Shown one piece after another: positions 1 through 6,931 of a stretch of DNA of 8,571 bases (position 1 is the first letter of the stretch; each line of letters begins with the position of its first letter). Location: the NCBI GenBank assembly GCA_945862275.1, contig CAMAYA010000046.1:1-8571 (forward strand), written 5' to 3'. Below the pieces are notes generated by a model. It saw only the letters and a list, made by a program, of their open reading frames with translations. It was not told where the DNA came from and made no database searches. This DNA is from Legionella genomosp. 1 (GTDB lineage: Bacteria; Pseudomonadota; Gammaproteobacteria; Legionellales; Legionellaceae). The position numbers and the translations under genes were made by a program.

Positions 1-797
1 ACAGGCAACCCTTGATCATGATACATGGCCAGAAACACATCGCAATTTTTTGCCTGATGAGGTGTAAACATGGTATCTGCAGGATACGGGCCCGTGACTT
101 GGACCCCTTTTTTCTTTAATTCAGATAACACAGGAATGATCGTATCCAACTCCTCACGACCCAAGAAGCCCGCCTCTCCCGCATGCGGATTCAAACCAGC
201 AACGTGTATTTTTGGACAAGTAATCCCAAAATCCTGCCTAAGCCTGTTATCTAATATAGTAATGACATCCGTTAACAAAGTTTGCGTTATCGCATCGGCT
301 ACCGCTTTAAGAGGCAAGTGCGTGGTCACCAGCGCTACACGCATCGCGTTGCATACCAGCATCATCACAACCGTCTTAACCTGGAAATGCTTGGCAAGAA
401 ACTCCGTGTGTCCCGTAAATTCAAACCCCGCTCGATTGATAATGGCTTTATGGACGGGGGCTGTGATCAATGCAGAAAACTCACCGTCCAAGCAACCGTT
501 TGCGGCGATGCGAAGCATTTCTAAAACATAGGCCGAATTGCGTGAGTCTAGTTTGCCGGAAACCACGGGCGCAGCGCTTGGGACGGATAACACGGTTAAA
601 CGATGGGGCTTTGGCACAGGCAACTTGCCCGGCTGGTATTCGTTAAATTCAATCGTCCAATTCAACTCACGGGCTCTCTGTTCTAATACTGTTTTATCCC
701 CTAAGACAACCAGGGGCACAACATGCCCCGCCAATGCTAAACAAAGATCAGGGCCAATTCCGGCAGGCTCTCCACTGCTGACCAGCAGAGGTTTCAT
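1..797 (-). CDS. pdxA: 4-hydroxythreonine-4-phosphate dehydrogenase PdxA (3' end cut by window edge)
   Basis: PdxA oxidises 4-phosphohydroxy-L-threonine with NAD in the DXP-dependent route to pyridoxal phosphate, in the cytoplasm. I translated 265 residues on the minus strand before the window ends. The N-terminus has the family motif SSGEPAGIGPDL (residues 7-18). The three metal-binding histidines are all visible: H160 in TTHLPL, H205 in LNPHAGE and H260 in MYHDQG. They are shifted by a constant six residues from H166/H211/H266 of the E. coli enzyme (329 aa), so only about 60 C-terminal residues are missing. The ATG (797-795) overlaps the surA stop as ATGA. An AAGGA ribosome site (804-808, 6 nt spacer) lies inside the end of surA, which indicates translational coupling. 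In related bacteria ksgA and apaG/apaH often follow; they would lie beyond the left edge. Identification is very secure. Confidence 0.96.
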   Translation of the reverse strand, partial: MKPLLVSSGEPAGIGPDLCLALAGHVVPLVVLGDKTVLEQRARELNWTIEFNEYQPGKLPVPKPHRLTVLSVPSAAPVVSGKLDSRNSAYVLEMLRIAANGCLDGEFSALITAPVHKAIINRAGFEFTGHTEFLAKHFQVKTVVMMLVCNAMRVALVTTHLPLKAVADAITQTLLTDVITILDNRLRQDFGITCPKIHVAGLNPHAGEAGFLGREELDTIIPVLSELKKKGVQVTGPYPADTMFTPHQAKNCDVFLAMYHDQGLP

Positions 798-2083
798 GCC
801 AATTCCTTTTCCATAATATTGACATAGGCGTCATTGCGAATATGCTGCTGCCAATTTTGAACCGCTTCAGTAAATTTTCGCTGCTGTAAGAACGCCCTCA
901 CTTGTTGGCGCTGAAACATCTCTGAATCATCTTCTGTTTTTCGTTCTAACACTTCAATCAAATGCCAGCCAAACGGCGTTTTCACGGGCTTGCTAACGGT
1001 ATGCAACGGCAAGGCATTCATGGCTTCTGCAAACAAGGGTACCAATTCATCAGACACGACCCAACCCAAATCACCTCCTTTGACGGCACTCGCTGCATCC
1101 AACGAGTATTGTTTTGCCATCGTTGCAAAATCTTTGCCTGACTTTAATTGTTGGTATAAATTATTGATTTGCTTCATGGCCTCAACGCTTGTTATGTTGG
1201 CGTCTTGTTTTAACAAGATGTGTCTAGCATGCGTCTTGGTCACTTCATGGTGCTCTTTGTTCTCTTTTATAGCCACCAACTTGATCAGCTGGAAACCATT
1301 CCCGGTTCGTATGGGGCCCGAAACTTCACCGGCCTTCATTTCAATCAATTTGTTCGAAAACACTTCGGGCAATTCAGCTAAATGACGCTCGCCTAAATCA
1401 CCGCCTTCCAGAGCATATTCTCCACTCGATTCAGCAATGGCCAACCGATTAAAATCGTCCCCTTGTTTGATTTTTTTCAACAGAAGGTGCGCTTTTTCAC
1501 GCGCTTTATTCAGCTGCCCGGTCGTGGGCTCCTCAGGCAAAGGAATCACGATATTTTCCACATGATATAGTTGCTCTGTTTTGGCATGGTTATGCGACGT
1601 TTTCAAGTAATCATCGACCTGCTGCGAAGAGACTACAACATCGCGCCCCACAGAACGCTGCTGTATCCGACTGATCAGCATTTCCTTCTGCACATTCTCC
1701 CGATAACTATCCCAACTGAGTCCTTGCTTGCTTACTTCCTCACGTAACTGCGTCAGGGTGAGGTGATTATCCGTTGCAATTTTTGAGATACTTTCATCTA
1801 ATTCTGTACTATCAATGCTCATGTTATTGTTTTTTGCCAGTTGCAGCTGTAAATCCACATCAATTAGATGTTGCAACACCTGCTTGCGTAAAACAGCCTC
1901 AGGAGGCAATTGCATTTGTTTAGCAATAATTTGCTGCTTCAATATATCAATTTGAGCGGCCAACTCACTCGCCGTGATCACATTGTCATTAACAACGGCC
2001 ACCACTTTATCCAGCGGCTGTGCCGATTCAGCCACCGCGCTTAGCGAAAGGCATATCAAAAATAATGGGATGTATCGTCTCAT
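794..2083 (-). CDS. surA: Periplasmic chaperone / peptidyl-prolyl isomerase SurA
   Basis: SurA escorts unfolded outer-membrane proteins, including LptD, across the periplasm to the BAM complex. I place the start at the ATG at 2083-2081, giving 429 aa, against 428 in E. coli. It has an AAGGG ribosome site (2092-2096, 8 nt spacer) and begins directly with a signal peptide: MRRY, then a hydrophobic stretch, then AVA at 16-18 as a likely cleavage site. An in-frame ATG at 2116 would add 11 residues but has no ribosome site. After the SurA N-domain (about 22-170) come two parvulin domains, about 172-272 and 283-382. Each has the GGDLG loop (EGGDLGE and KGGDLGW) and a GFQLIKL or GWHLIEV end strand. 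The second starts HARHILLK and looks the more canonical. A C-terminal helix completes the chaperone module. The gene lies 73 bp downstream of lptD and overlaps pdxA by 4 bp, the classic lptD-surA-pdxA order. Confidence 0.96.
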   Translation of the reverse strand: MRRYIPLFLICLSLSAVAESAQPLDKVVAVVNDNVITASELAAQIDILKQQIIAKQMQLPPEAVLRKQVLQHLIDVDLQLQLAKNNNMSIDSTELDESISKIATDNHLTLTQLREEVSKQGLSWDSYRENVQKEMLISRIQQRSVGRDVVVSSQQVDDYLKTSHNHAKTEQLYHVENIVIPLPEEPTTGQLNKAREKAHLLLKKIKQGDDFNRLAIAESSGEYALEGGDLGERHLAELPEVFSNKLIEMKAGEVSGPIRTGNGFQLIKLVAIKENKEHHEVTKTHARHILLKQDANITSVEAMKQINNLYQQLKSGKDFATMAKQYSLDAASAVKGGDLGWVVSDELVPLFAEAMNALPLHTVSKPVKTPFGWHLIEVLERKTEDDSEMFQRQQVRAFLQQRKFTEAVQNWQQHIRNDAYVNIMEKELA

Positions 2084-2156
2084 GGCTTGGACCCTTAATA
2101 AAATATAAGCCTGCATTTAATGGTGCAATTTAGGCCATTCTTCAACAAAAAACAAG

Positions 2157-4679
2157 CTACTGGTGAAATATATTAGGATACCCCGGTAAGTAGCTTTGGA
2201 TTGTACTAGCCGGATCGCTGGTTGCCACTGATCCTAAGCCTTTCAACAACACTTGAAAATAAACACTGTTATTGTATTTAGGTGTCAGCGCGCCTGGGGG
2301 TAAATTTTTAAATGTATGCCCCCCGAGCAATCGCATCGCCCAACAACAGGTGTCGTATTGCAATCCTGCGAAGGTCATCATGCTGTATTGCTCGCTAATA
2401 TTATAACTATACGCGCCCAGACTACTCCATTTGGCTGTTAGTGGCCATGCGTATGCAAACGTTGCTTGGTGAAGGGGGTTAATTTGCGTGCCCAATATAT
2501 TTCCGCCTACTAAATAGGAGTAACCGAAATTAATTATTTGATTGGGCGCTGGTCGATAATGTAAATTCAAATCGCCATTATTTACCGTATGGGTATACAC
2601 ATCCCAAACATAGTCGCCGCTTGCACCCCACTTTTTGTTCATTTGATAGGTGGCCCTGGATGCAATGGGCGATGATTTGGCTACGGGAGACACAAAACCC
2701 AACATCCGCGGATCATCTGTGCAATTCCCATCCATGGCATAACAAAGATTTACACGTCTATCTGAAAAATACCGTAACTGACCTATGGAAACACTGGCTT
2801 TTTCCTGTCCCGATGCTTCAGCGATCCAACGAGAGGTGGCCGCATAAGCAAACTGGTTTGCATCTCCAATCCTGTCAAAACCTGAAAACCGATTGGTTCG
2901 GAACAATTGGTCATTATTGAAAATCATGTATGCGGAGTCAAAGGCGGGAACAACGCTTTGATTTTGATAAGGAATATACAAATAATAGAGGCGAGGCTCA
3001 AATGTTTGTGTAAACGCGTGCCTCATGAAGGTGGTGTTGCGCTCAAAGTTTAACCCACTGTCCACATCATAGCGTGGAATCGTGCGATTCACCGCATTGT
3101 CCGGTGATATTGTGCCCGAGTGCAAATCATAATAATTTTCAACCAACTGTACTTCTGGGGTGAGATATCCCCATGGCTTTAGTTGAGGGGCCGATAATAT
3201 TGGATTTGCATGATAACGCGGTCCTTGTGGCTGAGGCGCATTTGCATTGGGCCAATGAAAATAATCATATTGCCCCAACATATTAAATTGTGCATTGAGC
3301 GGCAAATTATCATAAGACCCTTGCGCAAACAACTGTGGTAAGCGCTCAGGAATGGGTAATATTGCAGTCGATTGATCGATAGGATTTAATGTTTGATAAC
3401 TTTGCAGCATGCCACTAAACAGCCAATGATCCGTGGTGTAACGCAAGTCTCCTTGGCGAAGCAACTGGTTCTCCGTGACGATGGCCAAATTACTACTGAA
3501 ATCTTGTAAATAATAGTAATCAGAGACTTGCTGATAATTGATGTTCATGCTGAGTCGTTGGCTCAAGTGCGTGGTATCACGGAGAAAAAATGACCATCGA
3601 TCCGTTGAGTCATCTTTCAACTGAGGGTACTGATCACTCTTTAACGTTAAAAATGCGCTATAAGCCTTGTCATGGGGTAAAAAATTACCCCCTACAATGC
3701 CTGCCGAATTCAATGTTAAAAAACGGAGATCACCACCTATCATCGTCCCTCGACGCGAATACTCATGCGGGACAATGGTCGCGTCCACATTTGGCGCTAT
3801 ATTCCAATAATAAGGCAGTGCTAAATCAAAGCCTCCTACGTTGGAATACCCATACATGGGCATTAAAAACCCCGACTTTCGCGCGTTAGATGTTGGAAAA
3901 CTCATGTATGGCGTATAAAGCAAGGGCCAGTCTCCCACGCGTAGCAACGCATTTTTTGCAACACCGGTCTCACTGTCATGATCCAAGGTGATATCGCTGG
4001 CTTCAATTTGCCAGGCTTTATCTTTTGGCGCGCACGTACTATAAGTTGCATGGCGCAGCCAATAATTTTGGTTGGGAAAACGCTCAATAAAACTGGCGCG
4101 CCCCCAAGCAGGTAAGGTGGTCGATGGGTGGGGCGAATCAAAACGATACAGCACATCCTCCACTCGGCCTGATTTATCCTGTGGATTAATCATGGCACGT
4201 CTCGCCAGCATGAACCGACCTGGCTCCAAATATCGAACATGGTTCAACAGCTTGATTTGAGTCACTTGATTGGTTTTTTTATCCCGATAGACATAGGCCG
4301 TTTGTGCATTCACAACACGCTGCGTCTGCCGCACATGCACATGCCCCACCAATTCAGAACGACCAGTAGGATAAAACGACACTCGATCCGCCATCAATTG
4401 GGTTTCATCGGGATCGGCAAGCGGTGTTACGTTCAGCGGTTGGTAGGAACCATGGCATACAGGAGATGCGTTGTTGGTTTCCCAACCTAAACACGCTGCG
4501 ATTTCTGCACGAAGTGGGGCTGTCAGTGGTGCGCCACGCTTGATAACGCATGCGTGCACGGGTTCCATGGTAATGCCCGCAACTTCGGCTGTCGCATTAT
4601 TCATCGCGCCCAGAAGCAACAACGCAGGTAGCAGCAGAAGACCGGCTAACGTATAATAAAATTTATTGTTCAACGCCAC
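2157..4679 (-). CDS. lptD: LPS-assembly outer-membrane protein LptD
   Basis: LptD, with the lipoprotein LptE, receives lipopolysaccharide from the periplasmic Lpt bridge and inserts it into the outer leaflet. The protein is 840 aa, against 784 in E. coli. It has a signal peptide (hydrophobic core about 11-25, ATA at 29-31), an N-terminal OstA/LptA-like beta-jellyroll (about 90-180), and a C-terminal beta-barrel from about residue 200. Conserved blocks include FPNQNYWLRHATYSTC (201-216), ARKSGFLMP (266-274), LPYYWNIAPNVDATI (288-302) and the paired cysteines C778-C779 near the end. C216 and the CC pair match the E. coli disulfide positions C173, C724 and C725. There are eight cysteines in all (44, 63, 75, 216, 646, 653, 778, 779), more than the four of E. 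coli. The start codon is GTG with TAAGG 7 nt upstream; later Met codons would lose the signal peptide. The gene diverges from amgK and leads the surA-pdxA operon. Confidence 0.97.
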   Translation of the reverse strand: MALNNKFYYTLAGLLLLPALLLLGAMNNATAEVAGITMEPVHACVIKRGAPLTAPLRAEIAACLGWETNNASPVCHGSYQPLNVTPLADPDETQLMADRVSFYPTGRSELVGHVHVRQTQRVVNAQTAYVYRDKKTNQVTQIKLLNHVRYLEPGRFMLARRAMINPQDKSGRVEDVLYRFDSPHPSTTLPAWGRASFIERFPNQNYWLRHATYSTCAPKDKAWQIEASDITLDHDSETGVAKNALLRVGDWPLLYTPYMSFPTSNARKSGFLMPMYGYSNVGGFDLALPYYWNIAPNVDATIVPHEYSRRGTMIGGDLRFLTLNSAGIVGGNFLPHDKAYSAFLTLKSDQYPQLKDDSTDRWSFFLRDTTHLSQRLSMNINYQQVSDYYYLQDFSSNLAIVTENQLLRQGDLRYTTDHWLFSGMLQSYQTLNPIDQSTAILPIPERLPQLFAQGSYDNLPLNAQFNMLGQYDYFHWPNANAPQPQGPRYHANPILSAPQLKPWGYLTPEVQLVENYYDLHSGTISPDNAVNRTIPRYDVDSGLNFERNTTFMRHAFTQTFEPRLYYLYIPYQNQSVVPAFDSAYMIFNNDQLFRTNRFSGFDRIGDANQFAYAATSRWIAEASGQEKASVSIGQLRYFSDRRVNLCYAMDGNCTDDPRMLGFVSPVAKSSPIASRATYQMNKKWGASGDYVWDVYTHTVNNGDLNLHYRPAPNQIINFGYSYLVGGNILGTQINPLHQATFAYAWPLTAKWSSLGAYSYNISEQYSMMTFAGLQYDTCCWAMRLLGGHTFKNLPPGALTPKYNNSVYFQVLLKGLGSVATSDPASTIQSYLPGYPNIFHQ
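4652..4657 (+). promoter_or_regulatory. Candidate -10 box for the amgK-murU-def operon
   Basis: A perfect TATAAT lies 72 bp before the amgK ATG, inside the first codons of lptD on the opposite strand. I see no convincing -35 hexamer at 16-18 bp and no extended TGn, so the match may be chance in AT-rich signal-peptide codons. If real, transcription would start near 4664 and leave a leader of about 65 nt. Confidence 0.35.
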
Positions 4680-4686
4680 TAAAATG

Positions 4687-4691
4687 CCTTA
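4687..4691 (-). promoter_or_regulatory. Ribosome-binding site fixing the lptD GTG start
   Basis: On the minus strand TAAGG lies 7 nt before a GTG at 4679-4677. It supports this non-ATG start, which is also the only one that keeps the whole signal peptide. Confidence 0.6.
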
Positions 4692-4717
4692 TGGTATCGC
4701 GTTGGCTTAACGAGGGC

Positions 4718-4723
4718 AGGAAG
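4718..4723 (+). promoter_or_regulatory. Ribosome-binding site fixing the amgK start
   Basis: AGGAAG precedes the ATG at 4730 with normal spacing. The earlier in-frame ATG at 4691 lacks a comparable site, so the downstream ATG is preferred. Confidence 0.65.
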
Positions 4724-4727
4724 TATA
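4722..4727 (-). promoter_or_regulatory. Candidate extended -10 promoter for lptD-surA-pdxA
   Basis: Reading the minus strand, TGG is followed by TATACT, which is a good extended -10 (TGn plus a hexamer differing from consensus at one base). No clear -35 is seen at 17 bp, which is acceptable for extended -10 promoters. The start would fall near 4715, giving a leader of about 36 nt before the GTG. The box overlaps the amgK ribosome-binding site on the other strand. I did not find a sigma-E type -35 (GGAACTT-like) upstream. Confidence 0.4.
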
Positions 4728-4729
4728 CC

Positions 4730-5710
4730 ATGCAAACACGAGAAACCGCACTGAACGAATGGCTGAAAATGATTCTAGGTGAAACAGCGTTCATAGTAAC
4801 GCCTTTGGCGGGCGATGCCAGCTTTCGACGTTATTTTCGATTGCATACAGATGGGCTAACACGTGTGATCATGGACGCACCGCCAAACAAAGAGACAATC
4901 GCTCCATTTATTCAGATTGGCGGACTTCTGGCGAAGAATGGTGTACATACCCCAACGATTTATGCCGTTGATGATAAACAAGGTTTCGTATTGCTTGAAG
5001 ATTTGGGCGACGCGCTGCTGCTCGGTGTTTTATCTTCCGATAATGCCGATAAGCTCTATGCCTTGGCCATGAAGACGCTTCTGGATATCCAACGGATCCC
5101 GGCGGTTGTCCCCGCATTCAATACAACCTTCATGCACAACGAGCTAGCCCTATTTCGTGAATGGTTTTTAGAATCATATCTCGGTCTTGAACTCAGTGCG
5201 GATGAAACAGCGTTATTAAAGAACACCTTTGACTGGCTCACCACACAAATTAAAAACCAGCCACAGGTCTTGATTCACCGCGATTACCATTCGCGTAATC
5301 TAATTCTTGCAAGTGACACGTTAGGCGTCATTGATTTTCAAGATGCTATGATTGGCCCATACACTTATGATTTGGTCTCATTACTCAAAGATTGCTATAT
5401 TCAATGGCCACGCGAAAAAATCATGCAATGGACGGCTTATTTCCACCAACACCTACCTTCAGAACAACAAGGATCGCTAGATGAATTCAATCGTGCATTT
5501 GATTTATGCGGTTTGCAACGGCATTTGAAAGTGTTGGGCGTTTTTTGCCGTCTGCATTTGCGCGACAATAAACCAGGTTATTTGCGTGATTTGCCATTAA
5601 CATTTAACTACGTCATGTCGTGTCTTGAAGCATATGACGAATTACAACCCTTCTACTGTTTTATGCGCGTTTCCGTACAAAAAACGTTCCTACAGAAAAT
5701 GAAGCCATGA
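4730..5710 (+). CDS. amgK: N-acetylmuramate/N-acetylglucosamine anomeric kinase AmgK
   Basis: AmgK phosphorylates recycled MurNAc (and GlcNAc) at the anomeric carbon using ATP. The product MurNAc-1-phosphate is the substrate of MurU, encoded next. From the preferred ATG the protein is 326 aa; the upstream ATG at 4691 would give 339. It has the aminoglycoside phosphotransferase-like kinase fold. A nucleotide loop region PLAGDASFRRYFR spans residues 25-37. The LLEDLGD hinge is at about 88-94. The catalytic loop HRDYHSRN is at 183-190 (Asp185 as catalytic base, Asn190 as metal ligand). The metal-binding IDFQD segment is at 201-205, where Asp202 replaces the Asp of a kinase DFG. The family name alone would be an APH-like phosphotransferase; assignment to AmgK rests on these motifs together with the overlapping murU and the lptD neighbour, an arrangement known from Pseudomonas. 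The stop overlaps the murU ATG by 4 bp (ATGA). Confidence 0.88.
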   Translation: MQTRETALNEWLKMILGETAFIVTPLAGDASFRRYFRLHTDGLTRVIMDAPPNKETIAPFIQIGGLLAKNGVHTPTIYAVDDKQGFVLLEDLGDALLLGVLSSDNADKLYALAMKTLLDIQRIPAVVPAFNTTFMHNELALFREWFLESYLGLELSADETALLKNTFDWLTTQIKNQPQVLIHRDYHSRNLILASDTLGVIDFQDAMIGPYTYDLVSLLKDCYIQWPREKIMQWTAYFHQHLPSEQQGSLDEFNRAFDLCGLQRHLKVLGVFCRLHLRDNKPGYLRDLPLTFNYVMSCLEAYDELQPFYCFMRVSVQKTFLQKMKP

Positions 5711-6375
5711 AAACCGCGATGATTTTAGCGGCCGGCCGTGGGGAGCGGTTACGGCCACTCACAGATTTAATGCCTAAGGCGCTCTGCAAAGTGCATGGTA
5801 TCCCATTAATTGAATACCATATCACCCATCTGGCACGAGCGGGGTTTAACCGAATAGTGATTAACCATGCCTATTTTGGAGGGCAGATTCGGCGCCTGTT
5901 AGGTCATGGCGATCGATTTGGAATTGAAATATGTTACGCACCGGAGCCTCCCGGCGGGCTTGAGACCGGCGGAGGGATTTTCAATGCATTGCCTTTATTA
6001 GGCGAGGAGCCTTTTGTAACGGTGAACGCGGACGTTTTTACGGATTTTGATTTTGTACAACTCGCCTTGCCCATCCATAGTTGTGCGCATTTAGTCCTCA
6101 TCAACAAACCCGATTATCAATCACAAGGCGACTTTGGTTTGTCTTCTACAGGATTACTAGATAACAACCATCGACAGTACACGTTTGCAGGCATTGCCTG
6201 CTACCAACCGGCGTTTTTTCATGGCTCCAAACCAGGCCGCTACTCCGTAACGCCATTGTTACGTCAGCTGGCAAATGAGGGGCGAGCAACAGGAGAATTT
6301 TATACTGGTACATGGATTGATATTGGTTCACCGGCACGGCTAATACTCGCACAATCACTACTTGGAGCGCTTTAA
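5707..6375 (+). CDS. murU: N-acetylmuramate alpha-1-phosphate uridylyltransferase MurU
   Basis: MurU joins UTP and MurNAc-alpha-1-phosphate to give UDP-MurNAc. This lets recycled cell-wall sugar re-enter peptidoglycan synthesis without MurA/MurB, a route linked in Pseudomonas to intrinsic fosfomycin tolerance. The 222-aa length matches the family (about 223). The nucleotidyltransferase signature is complete: LAAGRGERLRPLTDLMPKAL at 7-26, with the G-x-G-x-R nucleotide loop and PK (Lys24). LETGGGI is at 85-91, NADV at 107-110 (Asp109 likely binds metal), and WIDIGSPARL at 203-212 holds the second acidic residue, Asp205. Homologous hexose-1-phosphate nucleotidyltransferases share these motifs, but short length and coupling to amgK favour MurU. 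The start overlaps the amgK stop by 4 bp and has only a weak ribosome site of its own, so it is probably translated by coupling. The TAA shares one base with the def ATG. Confidence 0.9.
   Translation: MKTAMILAAGRGERLRPLTDLMPKALCKVHGIPLIEYHITHLARAGFNRIVINHAYFGGQIRRLLGHGDRFGIEICYAPEPPGGLETGGGIFNALPLLGEEPFVTVNADVFTDFDFVQLALPIHSCAHLVLINKPDYQSQGDFGLSSTGLLDNNHRQYTFAGIACYQPAFFHGSKPGRYSVTPLLRQLANEGRATGEFYTGTWIDIGSPARLILAQSLLGAL
6364..6367 (+). promoter_or_regulatory. Ribosome-binding site for def inside the murU end
   Basis: GGAG lies 7 nt before the def ATG, within the last codons of murU. Together with the TAATG stop/start junction it supports this start and coupled translation. Confidence 0.6.
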
Positions 6376-6881
6376 TGACCATTAAATCAGTTGTGAAAAT
6401 GGGGAGTCCACAGTTAGCAACACCGTCACTTCCGATTATTGATTTTTCAAATCTCGACGGCCTTCTCAATGACATGCGAGACACCATGAAAAAGGAAGGC
6501 GGCATTGGGATTGCGGCACCGCAAATTGGGTGCAATGTCCGCGTGGTCATGTTTGGATTTGAACACAATGAACGCTATCCACAGGAATCATCCGTGCCCT
6601 TTACCATTCTGATTAATCCCGTGATTGAGCCGCTTTCTGAAGAAATGGTTGACGGTTGGGAGGGCTGTTTGAGTGTCCCGGGTTTGCGGGGATTGGTGCC
6701 TCGATATATTAAGATTCGCTACCTTGGATTTGATCAAAAGGGGAACGCCGTTTGCTGCGTTGCGGAAGGGTTTCATGCCCGGGTTGTACAGCATGAGTGT
6801 GATCATTTGGATGGGATTCTTTATCCTCAGCGGATCAAAGATTTGCGTTTTTTTGGATTTGAGGATGCGGTGGAGATTTGA
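6375..6881 (+). CDS. def: Peptide deformylase
   Basis: Peptide deformylase removes the formyl group from the initiator methionine of nascent proteins, using a divalent metal (usually iron). The 168-aa length is normal. All three signature motifs are intact: motif 1 GIGIAAPQ at 43-50, motif 2 EGCLS at 96-100 with metal ligand Cys98, and motif 3 HECDH at 140-144 with ligands His140 and His144 and catalytic Glu141. The enzyme should be active. The N-terminus, SVVKMGSPQL, is a degraded version of the usual basic start (typically V-L-x-x-P-D-x-x-L-R). Motif 2 continues as VPGLRGLVPRY. The gene is the last in the amgK-murU-def run and is not beside fmt, the usual partner. It may therefore be a second, accessory deformylase; this cannot be decided without the rest of the genome. 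Confidence 0.93.
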   Translation: MTIKSVVKMGSPQLATPSLPIIDFSNLDGLLNDMRDTMKKEGGIGIAAPQIGCNVRVVMFGFEHNERYPQESSVPFTILINPVIEPLSEEMVDGWEGCLSVPGLRGLVPRYIKIRYLGFDQKGNAVCCVAEGFHARVVQHECDHLDGILYPQRIKDLRFFGFEDAVEI

Positions 6882-6894
6882 GAACCACTTTATA

Positions 6895-6928
6895 GGCGCC
6901 TCCAAGAAGCGCCATTAGATTTCTTTTT
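6895..6928 (+). terminator. Weak candidate terminator after def
   Basis: In the convergent gap, GGCGC (6895-6899) and GCGCC (6909-6913) can form a 5-bp stem with a 9-nt loop. A T-rich run (about 6920-6927) follows after a 6-nt gap. The short stem and detached T tract make it weak. In the minus direction, which would serve guaC, no T tract follows. Confidence 0.35.
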
Positions 6929-6931
6929 CGC

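Noticed and set aside
70..816. Plus-strand open frames of 80-153 codons near the left end
   Set aside because: They lie antisense to pdxA, whose minus-strand translation shows all family motifs. Their peptides have no recognisable domain.
2084..2156. Possible separate surA promoter in the lptD-surA gap (TTGCAC, 17 bp, TATTTT on the minus strand)
   Set aside because: Both hexamers are poor, and the implied start falls on the surA ribosome-binding site. Co-transcription with lptD is simpler.
2137..2175. T-rich stretch just after the lptD stop as a terminator
   Set aside because: There is no stable stem before the T run, and surA continues on the same strand.
6146..6568. Minus-strand 140-codon frame across the murU/def junction
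   Set aside because: It is antisense to two well-identified genes, has low-complexity content and no recognisable motif.
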